Origin: Gordionus sp. m RMFG-2023
Taxonomy: Eukaryota > Nematomorpha > Gordioida > Chordodea > Parachordodidae
Direction of reading: 5' to 3'
Assembly: GCF_954871325.1 (NCBI RefSeq)
Contig: NC_088775.1
Span: 75,803,561-75,867,560 of the forward strand
DNA length: 64,000 bases
This document shows, piece after piece, positions 38,063 to 48,260 of this stretch; position 1 is the stretch's first letter; each line of letters opens with the position of its first letter. The notes beneath the pieces are model-generated. The model had not been told where the DNA came from, did no database searches, and saw nothing but the letters and a program-made list of their open reading frames with translations. Position numbers and translations under genes: made by a program.

Positions 38063-38823
38063 TAGGGATGTACCGATATTTTTATCGGATTGGGCCAATT
38101 TTTCACCCATTTTAAAATATCGGTTATTGGCCAATATTATAAAATTTCCTGATCCGATCCGATAAAAAATGACGTTTTTAACAAAAATATGTCATAAAAT
38201 TTTTAAAAAAAGTTATATCTATTTATTTTTATAAATAAAATCGAAATCCATTTATTATATATTTTTAATAATAATAATTAATTAATAAACATTCTGCCAT
38301 ATTGTTATTTTTTTTGCGCATTGTGTTTATAAAAGTGTGCGATAATCTCTGCATAATCTGTTTTTAGTGAAGCTGGTGATATTGTCAGTTAGCATTGTCA
38401 CAGACTGATCTCTGATAAATTGGAAATTTTGGTATTTTTAAAAAGAAATCTTCGATATATTAATATTAAATATTATTTTAATTTATTTCAAATTTCATAA
38501 TATATTTGTTTATTACTAAATATGTATACAGATTAATGTTATTACTTATTATATAAAAGTAATTTAACAATAAAAATATACTTTTAGAATTGCAATTAAA
38601 TTGAATATAAACTATAACTGATCATTATAATATATTTAAATGACATAAGTTATGGTATAGTTAGATTTTAGATGTTATACTAATAAAAAGTATATTTAAA
38701 ATTAGAACCATTGGTATCTTTACAGAATACAAAATTTGATTATCGGATCGGTAATAAGCCAATATCAATTTAGGGAATATCGGATAAGATTGGCCACCAA
38801 AAAGTGGTATCAGTACACCCCTA
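38063..38823. mobile_element. hAT-like MITE, non-coding
   Basis: The ends are TAGGGATGTACCGATA and, reversed, TAGGGGTGTACTGATA, followed by inverted subterminal copies of the ATCGGAT and GGCCAAT blocks. The terminus type (TAGGGNTGTNC) is common in hAT MITEs. The flanks ATAGAAAG and ATAAGTAG match at only five of eight positions, so the target duplication is decayed. There is no coding sequence. Confidence 0.8.
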
Positions 38824-38935
38824 ATAAGTAGGTTCTATTTAATGCTATGGTGTCTTCTTTAACATTAAAATCCAGCTACTCTTAATAAAATTTGCCTTAA
38901 TTCTTTTGTAATTAAAAAAAATAATATACCTTATG

Positions 38936-39243
38936 CAGAGACCTGCAGAGGTACCATTTGCATGGCCCCAGATTTTTTGCAGAGATACCATTTGCCAGCC
39001 TGGGTTTTATATTTTCAGGCCTAGTCTAGATTTTTTTTTTTTAATTACGATCCAGCCATGATTTTCTTAAAATATATTACATTAATTTTTTATAGCCAAT
39101 AATGGTGATCTAGGATATTTAGTCTCATAATATATGGCCTGACCTGGGTGATTTTTAAAAAAAAATTTTTTGTAAGCCTGGCCCAGGTTATTAAAAAAAA
39201 TAAAATATGGCCTGGCCCATGTACCCAGTCTTGCAGGTCTCTG
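38936..39243. mobile_element. Short relative of the CAGAGACCTGCAG hAT family
   Basis: The ends are CAGAGACCTGCAGAGG and, reversed, CAGAGACCTGCAAG. The flanks ACCTTATG and ATTTTATG agree at six of eight positions. The subterminal CCTGGCCC blocks are decayed forms of the GGGCCGGGCC blocks of the 22615 element. It lies about 200 bp beyond the end of the TRAP-beta gene. Confidence 0.85.
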
Positions 39244-39409
39244 ATTTTATGAATCAAAAAATATTCAAATAATTATTTAAGTAGTTTTATATTCATTATA
39301 TAATGTTCAAACTAAAAATCTGTCTATTATGTTCATTTACACATATATGGTGTATATTGAAATATAATCAATCTGGTTATCAATTTAAAGGATATTTTCT
39401 AACAATAAT

Positions 39410-39415
39410 TTTATT
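39410..39415 (-). terminator. Polyadenylation signal AATAAA of SSR2
   Basis: AATAAA on the minus strand lies 28 bases beyond the TAA stop of the TRAP-beta gene, within the usual range for a short 3' UTR. In DNA this AT-rich the hexamer also occurs by chance, but its position is right. Confidence 0.6.
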
Positions 39416-39442
39416 GTGCCCAATATACATATTTTTGTTAAA

Positions 39443-40737
39443 TTATTTTTTTTTTGTGTTTTTCTTCAAGATATTTTCATATTTAGTTTTGCTTTTGTAC
39501 CAAAATAGGAAAGGAATGAGCAAGGAAGGAAGTGTCATAATGGCAAATGTAAACCAATCAATCTGATTAATTATATCATTAAAAAGGTTAAATGTTAAGA
39601 TGTTTAAATTTAATAAAATTTATTTTTATAACAATTTGTTGCACAATGATAAATTAAAAAAAATAAAAATTATGTAAGTATAAAATGGTCATTTTATAAA
39701 AACAGAAGTTGGACTACAAGTTTCCATAGAAAATATTGGTTTTATATGAATATTAGAAAATATCAGATTAGATTGATAAAAAATTTATGGATTGAAACTG
39801 TCCCAGTTACCGAACTAGTAATCTTTTTATGGTTGTAACTAAAGTAACTTTTAACAAAACTAGTCTTGGGTATAAATTTTTAAATAATTTACCAGATGAG
39901 ATGAAAACAATTTTTGATATTCCTTCAACGGTATAATATGGACAACACCAGGAGCACTTGTATAGAATGACTTGTAAATTTATTTCATTTTATAAATTGA
40001 TGTCATTTAATAAAAATTGAAGTTACTTATGCAATGCAATATAATATATAAAATTAATAATTATTCAATTTATGCTATTTTTTATACAGTTTAATTAGAC
40101 ATAACTAACTTGATGTTTAACTGAATTGGGTGAATCAAGATATGATATCTCTGCAAATGTTAGGTTATAATTGCCTGCAAATTTAGGTTTCAATATTATA
40201 GAGTGCGTGACATTTTCTTTACTAGATTTAATATTTTTATAATTAAAAATATAAAAAGCAAGGATAATAAATAATCTAACCATTAACTATAATATATTTT
40301 TTAATTGACAATAATAAAGGAACATCACCAATAATTTAAAGATAAATATTATCTTAAGATAAATTCTAAACGTTATTTCTAAAATAAATTCTTACGCATT
40401 AATCTTATCCCATTTAACATCTGCTATACCATGTTCTGTAATAAAAGAATCTGCATCAAATATTTTATCCTTCAACGTAATATCATAAGCAGCACTTTAA
40501 ATTGATAATAATTATATTATCATTTATATATAATTACTCATCTCCAATGTTATAAATATTAAAAACAATGATTAGGTCTTTATCTTGAGCAACATATTTA
40601 TTGACTAATATTTTAGATGCTATTAAAAATGCAGGGGTAGTTTTTATATCATGTTTATCACTATCTTGAGAATAACTCAGGATAAATAATGCCAAAAGTG
40701 AACAAAAGAATATAATATTTATCTTATAAGACTTCAT
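39443..40737 (-). CDS. SSR2: Translocon-associated protein subunit beta, five exons
   Basis: TRAP-beta is a single-pass ER membrane protein of the TRAP complex beside the Sec61 channel, where it helps co-translational import of secretory proteins. Coding exons on the minus strand are 40737-40538, 40494-40396, 40221-40110, 39970-39893 and 39562-39443. All four introns (43, 174, 139 and 330 bp) have GT-AG ends and phases that fit. The protein is 202 residues. A signal peptide ([20 protein letters not shown], cleavage near SYSQ) is followed by [19 protein letters not shown] and VFNIYNIGD, then VKWDKIN, an N-glycosylation site in ENVTHS, YTSAPG, and the transmembrane segment [19 protein letters not shown]. 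The tail is lysine-rich (KKNTKKK), a plausible ER-retention signal. These match the vertebrate protein along its length. The upstream in-frame ATG at 40818 would put the signal sequence inside, so I chose 40737. It looks intact. Confidence 0.96.
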
Positions 40738-41236
40738 ACGCGTGTAGACGTGAAAAAAGAAGGATAGAAGATTGGAATAAAAAAAGTTATCGCTATAGTG
40801 TCCGTTAGGAAACAGCAACTATAATTTAACTTACTTATGAAAATAGAGAGGTCTATACTTTACTGATATTGATTAATTATTAAACGAATTAAATTTTATG
40901 TGGGCTTCCATATCAATTATCAAATCTATTAGCAGAAATTCCGAAATGAATTTGAAGCATGGAGTTCCTCATAAAAATTACACTTATAATTAATAATTAA
41001 GAGCCGCTTGATTATAAAAACGGTATAATTTTACAAAAATTGGAAAAACAAGAAATAGGTTAAGGCATGTATGACTGGTTTAAAATTTTTTAAATCTTTC
41101 TTATTTTTTTCCTTACCTGTTTTACGTCATGTACCTTGTACCTATTAGATGGTTAACACTTATAACAGCGATTGATATGATATTTTATCATTCTCTAAAA
41201 AATATTTTTTATATAAAAATAATAAAAGTTGTTCTA
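40738..41236. other. Upstream region of SSR2
   Basis: This 500-bp gap between the TRAP-beta start and the gypsy C insertion must hold the promoter unless the LTR supplies one. No TATA or initiator could be singled out in this AT-rich DNA. Confidence 0.4.
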
Positions 41237-41241
41237 TGATT

Positions 41242-41702
41242 TTTTATAGTTATTACATACGATTTTTTTTAAAAATGCTACACACGATTTCGACTCTTTA
41301 TTTTACTTTATTAATACTCACAAATTTAAATATATAATAATCTATTAACGCGGAAACCAAAAATTAATCAATTCAAAAAAAATTACTAAAAAAAATTAAT
41401 CAATCAATTATATTTAAAAAATCTAATAATAAATTTATTGAATGATTTTTCCCTTTTTAAAGGATTTTTATATTTTTTAAATTTTTACAAATAAATACAA
41501 ATTTATTAATAATCGAATAAAAAATATATTTTTTATTAATTGTGACTCATGAAAATAATATTATTTTTAAGACGATGACTCAATAAAATAATATTAATTT
41601 TACGACGATGACTCAATAAAATATTTTAAATTTTACGACGATGACTCAATAAAATATTATAAATTTTTATACGCTGACTAAAATAAAAAGACATATATAA
41701 CA
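41242..41702 (-). repeat. 3' LTR of gypsy family C
   Basis: It runs from TTTTATAGTTATTACATACG to ATATAACA, pairing with 58464-58917. Inside, ACGACGATGACTCAATAAAA is repeated three to four times in tandem in both LTRs. Confidence 0.92.
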
Positions 41703-44689
41703 CGCCCCCACTATTTGAAAACCAAACCTCGCACTCCAATCTTTTTCAACAGAATATACATATATTGATTCCTATTCTAGCGAGATGTTATAAACTCAGG
41801 TATTTATATTGGACATTCTCTCAGGATACATTTCTGCAACATGATTTTCCTTTATAATTTTAGATAATTTATTTCCATATTGCCCCTCCTCATATCCCCG
41901 ATCGCTATCTTCCCGGTTCCACTCCTCTTTTCAATTGGTCCCGATGCCGAAATCCCTCTCTCCCGTCGGTGAATTGCACTCGATTTAATTTGTGTCCTAG
42001 GTTTTCCATGATCACCCCGGATTTCCACCTTCTTGTACCGCCATATATTCTTGCCCACACGGGCTGTCCCACTCCAAACTCAGGCGTTTCTGTTATCTCC
42101 CTTTCCGTCTCTTGTTGGGGTTTCGGCTTTAATAAATCCAATAGTATTCTGGTTCGCCTCCCTAAAAACTTTTTGGCTGGAGATTGTTCTTCCCTTTTCG
42201 ACTGTTGTTATAATATGCTACTGCTATCCAAATTTCCCCATCTCCACACTTTAATTTTCTTAACCAGTTCTTGACAACCGATACCATCCTTTCTGCCTGA
42301 CCATTCGAGCTCGGATGATATGGTGGTGCTAAAATATGTCTTACTCCAGTTTCCAAACAGAACGCTTTAAATTGTACATTGATAAACGCCGGACCTCCGC
42401 CAGATACTATCGTTTGAGCAACTCCAAACCTGGCCCATAGATTTTTCAACGTTTTCACTACTTGCGTTGTTAACCCCCTTACTTCCTCATACTCCACCCA
42501 TTTTGAGTACGCGTCCACCACTAGTATATAAATCTTATTCTCAAAGTCAAAGATTTCAACATTTATCCTCTCCCACGGCTGCGTCGCCTTTGGTCAAACA
42601 CTGTCCTTATGAGGCATCTTGGCACGTATTGCACATCAAACAACTCCTACTGATATTCTTTATATCTCTATTCATTCCCGGCCACCATATATATTCTCTG
42701 CCCCATTGTTTCATCTTCTCCACTCCTTGATGCCCCGCATGTATCATTGTCAACACAGTATCCCTTAATTTGAGCGGTACTACACCTCTATTCTCTCGTA
42801 CCACACAATCATCTACTATGGCCAAATCTTTTTCTATATATTTGTAAGCTTTGTTTGCATCTCGCCATATCTTCCGCCCCTTTATGCATGCCTTGATACG
42901 TGTTAATTCGCTATCCCTTAACGTGGCCTTTTTGAGTTGTTCCCACGTTACCGGTCCTCCTTTAGACATTCCTGCCATATCCCTAATCAATTCATGCTCA
43001 TCCTCCTCCTTCTTACCTTTCGACCCACTATCTTCGACATTCTCTCTCGCTCCACATCTCGAAAGAATATCCAGTAAATAATTCTCTCTTTCCCGCCGAT
43101 ATTTTAATTGTAAGTCAAAACTGCCCACTAGTAATAGCCATCTCTGTAGTCTAGGCGATAACATTAGCTCTTTATTATCTTTCCTAAAAAGATGCACCAA
43201 CGGTTTGTGGTCTGTGTATATCAAAAATCTACGCCCTATTAAGTACTCCCTACATTTTGTCAATCCAAAAATAACGGCTAAAGCTTCTTGCTCGATAACC
43301 GAATATCTAGTTTCCGCCGCCCTAAAAATTCTTGAGAAAAACAAAATAGGTCTCTCCAGGCCGTCTAGACAATGTAATAACGCTCCTCCTACACCTTTAT
43401 TAGAAGTATCTACGGCCAAAATCACCTTCAAATCGTTATTAAAGCATATTAGAATAGGTTCTCTCCCAATTCGACACTTTAGTTCTTCAAACGCTACTTC
43501 CTGTTCCTTTTCCCATATAAATCGTTCTCCCTTCTTCAGTAATTTATACAATGGTGCCGCTATCTGCGCAAAACCTTCCACAAACCGATGATAATAATTT
43601 ACCATCCCTAGAAAAGCCTGTACTTCCACTTTATTATTTGGTCTCACCATACTGGTTATTCCGGCCATATTTTTATCCAATGGTCTTACTTCTCTTCCAT
43701 TAATCTTGTGTCCTAGATACACCACCTCCGATACTCCCAACACACTTTTCTAGGCACTCGCGGGCAATCCTTTACCCTTAATTCTTCGGAATACTTCCTC
43801 TAATCTCTGGGTATGCTGCTCAAGAGTCACCCCCGTTACTAACACATCGTCCATGTAGTAAAAAAACTCCTTCTAGGCCTTGAAAAACGGCTGCCATAGT
43901 TCGCTGAAAAATAGGAGCTGATACACTAAGTCCAAATGGCAATCTACAAAACGCAAACAATCCTTTCGGCGTAGTAATGGTCAATAGATGCTGCACCTCT
44001 AGCTTCACCCGCAATTGTAGGTAGGCATTTGAAAAATCCACCTTTGAAAAATATATACTTCCTTTAAGACTGGCTAATATCTCCTCAATTCGCGGCAAGG
44101 TATATTTCACTTCCATTACCCACGGGTTTAACGTGACCCAAAAATCCGCGCACAACCGGAGCTTTCCGTTGGCCTTCTTTACCGGCACCAATGGCGTTGC
44201 CAACTCGCTGTATTCCACCGGACACACATCCAATTCTATTTCCACTTCTCTCCGTTACTCGAACGGTACTCGTCGCAATCCACAAAATTTTGGCATACAG
44301 CCCTCCTTCATTTTGATATCAACTTCATAATCTCTCAGACATCCTAAACCTTCATCAAAAATTTCTTGATAATTATCCACTAATTTACGTACTCCTTCTT
44401 GCACTTCGATTATTCCTAATTTCATCTCTTTATTTTGCAATTCCGTGTCGTTACGCAGATCCGTTTTCTTTATTTCCACTTCAACTCCTCGAATACACGC
44501 TTTTCCTTTCCCCTTTTGTTCTTACTCTTCGATCTCCTTCATCCACATCTCGGGCAACCTCCCTTCATTCCAAAAATTCCCATCGTCTTCCACCCAACAG
44601 ATCTTCCCCATTTCTCTACTAGAATTATTCTCCCCGATTTTTTTCTTAGAAATTCGCCCCAATTACCCCCTTAGAATTACCTTTCACCA

Positions 44690-45035
44690 ATGAGTTCCCC
44701 CCTATTACTCCCCAATGAGTTCCCCCGATTATTCCCCAATTAGTTCCCCCAATTACTCCCCAATGAGTCCCCCCGATTACTCCCCAATGAGTCCCCCTTA
44801 TTACTCCCCAATGTGCTCCCCCCCAATTACTCCCCAATGTGTCCCCCCGATTACTCCCCAATGAGTCCCTCCAATTACTCTCCAACGAGTCCCCCGATTA
44901 CTCCACAATGAGTCCCCCCAATTACTCCCCAATGAGTCCCCCCTATTACTCCCCAAGGAGTCCCCCTGATTACTTCCCAATGAGTTCCCCCGATTACTCC
45001 CCAATGCGTTCCCCTTATTACTTCCCCCGATTTCT
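44690..45035. repeat. 24-bp minisatellite in the protease-polymerase linker of C
   Basis: About 14 copies of ACTCCCCAATGAGTCCCCC-type units occur in a row. Read on the minus strand they keep one frame open and would encode repeats such as GTHWGVIGG. Units vary by single bases and a few are lengthened. The array lies where family B has the unrepeated linker between protease and polymerase. Confidence 0.88.
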
Positions 45036-45139
45036 CTTCCCAAAATATTCTCCCCTATTTCCCTTCTAGAATCATGAAACCCTATTCCTAGAATCATGAA
45101 CCCCTATTTCCCCTTCAGAATTTACTTCGCTTATTCCAG

Positions 45140-45603
45140 ATGTTAACTCATATCAAAATCTAGTATGTTAGATATATTGATAAAGCAAAAACACCTAAAA
45201 TCTTGGAAGAAATTATGTTTGGAAGAAATTATGCAGATATATTGAAGCCTTTGAATTATTTACAATTTAAGTGTGCCAAATTAGAAATAAATAATTTTGG
45301 AGCTAGAAAATAAGTACTATAGTGATATGATGAAAGCAATTAAGATCTTATATATTATTGTATTGTCAATGTATTCAAATATTTTTAATTAAATTTTTCA
45401 GAAACTTTGGTCATATCAAAAGAAAGCATTTACTGTTTTTTTCTGATTTTTTCCTATCTCAAAAAGAATTTTTTTATAAGCACCATGTCTTTAAGCTAAT
45501 TTTGGATGAAAAAAAAAATTTATAAAATAAATATTAAACGATATATTTACTCGCAGATACTAACGCCTAAAATTGCGTTTCAAAAATTATAAGGTTAAAT
45601 TAT
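45140..45603. other. Short element remnant and AT-rich spacer
   Basis: On the plus strand at about 45178-45312 an open stretch includes PKILEEIMFGRNYADILKPL, which resembles the C-terminal part of a gypsy integrase in the opposite orientation to family C. The rest is AT-rich with no recognisable terminus of the neighbouring hAT gene. Confidence 0.35.
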
Positions 45604-47159
45604 TTATAAAATAAGTTCTCTACGCCGGCTAGTCATTATTGCATATTCATCTATAATGTGATCTATAGGAATGGTATTAATAATATTTTTTTCTATGCTC
45701 AATAGAGCCAACGAATTTAATCGTTCCTGACCCATTGTCGATCAAAGATATGTTTTCACCCGTTTTAATGCTGAAAACGATCTTTCACATGAGCAGGAAT
45801 TAAAAGGTATAGTTAACGCAATTTTAAGGCAATTAAATATACGAGGGAATATATCTATGGGTAAGATTTTTATCAAATCTATTATTGATTTACACGTAGA
45901 TTCGTGTTTTTTAATATAGGTTAAAATATAAGCCTTTAATATTATGTATTCTTCCATTGGATCAGGAAGATTATAATGTAAGATAAAAGGTTTAATGATA
46001 TCATTATTTAAAAAAAGGGGGGAGGAGGGATGTAAAGCATTTATAGCTATTAAAATATCTGTGTTTTCTTGGCAAAATCTCTTTTTTAATTCTTTTATCA
46101 TAATATCCAAAATTGGATAAAAGACATGACACTTATAAAAAGTTTCTGTTTGATCAGAATGATTAGAAGAAACAATATCATCTATTTGAATATAATTATT
46201 CAAAATGGTAGAAGGTATATTTGCTCTTTTATTTGTTATTTTTATATTATATAAATTGCAAAATTTATTTACTTAGGTAAATAATGAAGAAAAATACGAA
46301 TTATTTCTTAAATTTGACAAAGAACTGATAAGAGACTCAATAAGAGCCAATGCTGTTGATATGTCCGAATCTGATTTTTGCAAAAAAATAGAAATATTGG
46401 AACACATAGATTAATTTTTGGAATATAAACATACACATAATTGTATCATATTGTAAAAGAATATTTAAAATTCCCTTTGCTTTCACCACATCACCATGGT
46501 CTATATTTTCTAGATAAGAAATAATTGCAGGGAAAGTCATTTTTACTGCCTCTATAGTTCTAATATGGGATCCCCAACGTGTAGAACTCAAGGCATCAAT
46601 ATTTTTGGATTTTAACCCTAATCTTAATTGCAAATCAAGAAATTTATTGTGATGGATAACAGATATTGAGAAAAAAGCATGAATACCTTTTAATACATTA
46701 AAAAACTTTCTAGATTGAGGTACTGATTTGCAGGCAGAGATCAGTACAAGGTTGAGTTTATGCGCATAGCAGTGCACATATATAGCCATTTTGTGATTTT
46801 GGCGATATCTTTCCTGGACTCCTGAAAGATGCCCTTTCATAACACTTGCACCATCATATGCTTGAGCAACGCAAATTGCATTTATGGAATTGTTGTTAAG
46901 GTTGTTATTATTGTCTTCGTTAATGACTCTGCATCTAAGTCTTCAACTTTTTGAAAAGATATAAAAGATTCCTCTGGTGTTTTTGTTTTATCAACATATC
47001 TAACACATATACTAAATTGCTCATATGAGCTAACATCACGAGTGTCATCAGCCATGACAGAAAAATAGCCTGCCTCCCTTATTTCTGATGCTATGTACTT
47101 TACGATTAAGTTTCCAGCTGCAGATAGCATTTGATTTTGTGATTGAGGTGAGCAATAAT

Positions 47160-47563
47160 GGTTAATGATGCTTACTACCTTAAGGTACCATCTATCAAAT
47201 TTGAATTTTGTTCATTTTTCATTTGGATAGGAACTACCAAATATATTTATAATATATATTTGAAAAATCGTGATTTCTGGATAGCCTCTATGGCCTAGTA
47301 GGCAAGAGCTTCTCTTACTTATCCCATGCTCCCAGGTTCGAATCCCGGGAATCATCATGTCAATTTTTTCTTATTCTAACTTGGTGGTTCCATTCTTGGG
47401 GGGATGATATATAGAAGGCCGGACTCGACCACGTGATTCCGTATTAATATATTAAATAATAAGGGTATTATTACATTTTAATAAATTTTGGTCGGTATTT
47501 AGCAAATTAGATTGGTATTTAAAATATTTCCATACATTCACTTGGTAGTAAGCATCATTAACC
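47160..47563. mobile_element. MULE-type MITE inside the hAT gene
   Basis: Perfect 20-bp inverted ends GGTTAATGATGCTTACTACC and perfect 9-bp flanking duplications AGCAATAAT (47151-47159 and 47564-47572) fit a Mutator-like element. It is 404 bp long and non-coding. Its interior contains a tRNA-like SINE. Confidence 0.92.
47278..47440 (+). repeat. tRNA-derived SINE inside the MITE
   Basis: The head shows an A box (TGGCCTAGTAGG, about 47290) and a B box (GGTTCGAATCC, about 47333) at pol III spacing. The T arm pairs with one mismatch, but the acceptor ends do not pair, so it is not a working tRNA. The body continues to about GACCACGTGATTCC. The downstream boundary is uncertain. Confidence 0.7.
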
Positions 47564-48260
47564 AGCAATAATGAGCATTGCCTGGTGGTTTATATGCTAT
47601 TAAAAATGGATCATACTCTTTCAAACAGTTTAATATTTCACAATAATTTCCTTGATTATTGCTTGTCTTACTTTCATAATGACCTCTAAGGGGAAGTTCC
47701 AACTTACCACATAGTATTATAATTTTGAATAATCGTTTCAAATATTCTCTTCTTTCAAGTATTGTTGATTTAGTTAGAGCTATAATTTTTTCTTTAATGG
47801 TGCCTTCTATCAATGATTGTTTAAAATGGTTCCAGAGAATTACATTTGTTGCATGACCATTTGTTGCTCCGTGAGTTGTTAAGTATTCTTTTACCTTACG
47901 AAATTTTTGATAACCTTGATTAAAAAGGTATCCTTTTTGAGGTTGAGTGGGAAAATTACGACAAGGAAATCAAAAAATAGAGTTTCTGGTTATGCTATAT
48001 TCAATCCAGGGAAAGGATTTGTACCACTGAGTTTGAAAGCATCGTTTATCTTTACCCATTCCAATATATGGATAGGCACCTAATATAGGTTGCATAGGAC
48101 CAGTTGTTTTAGTACCCAGATCTAATTCGTATCGGTTCTATATCGCTAAATCAAAAAGCGCTAAAAATATATCATTGGTAGGCACCCATTTTGATTACCA
48201 AAAAGATTACCAAAGATGGCCACCAATATTTGATCTAGATTACGATTTTTATTTAATACT

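Larger units (their letters stand above)
45604..48180 (-). pseudogene. hAT transposase, ZMYM1/TTF type, with MITE insertion
   Basis: A DNA-transposon gene read on the minus strand. In order: a TTF-type zinc-finger region (DLGTKTTGPMQPILGAYPY, then CFQTQWYKSFPW and FPCRNFPTQPQKGYLF, about 48150-47890); the DUF4371-like core (ELPLRGHYESKTSNNQGNY near 47690; YFSVMADDTRDVSSYEQFSI near 47050; HCYAHKLNLVLISACKSVPQ near 46770); and the C-terminal dimerisation domain (PFNSCSCERSFSALKRVKTY, ERLNSLALLSIE, to TAA 45604-45606). A 404-bp MULE MITE (47160-47563) splits the core. Several stops and frameshifts are present, including one in the dimerisation domain after KTYL and one near 48140, so it is inactive. 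No left terminus was found. The fragment ending at 57108 carries a matching kind of N-terminus and may be its other end. Confidence 0.85.

Noticed and set aside
39303-39566. 87-residue plus-strand ORF over the end of SSR2
   Set aside because: It is the antisense shadow of the last SSR2 exon and 3' flank, rich in Phe and Leu from the AT composition.
40738-40818. Upstream ATG extending SSR2 by 27 residues
   Set aside because: It would bury the signal peptide inside the protein. The ATG at 40737 gives the usual N-terminus of TRAP-beta.
42851-43591. Plus-strand ORFs over the polymerase of gypsy C
   Set aside because: They are antisense to the reverse transcriptase and RNase H region and have no motif of their own.
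47278-47350. A tRNA gene
   Set aside because: A and B boxes and a T arm are present, but the acceptor stem does not pair and the sequence continues as a SINE body inside a MITE.
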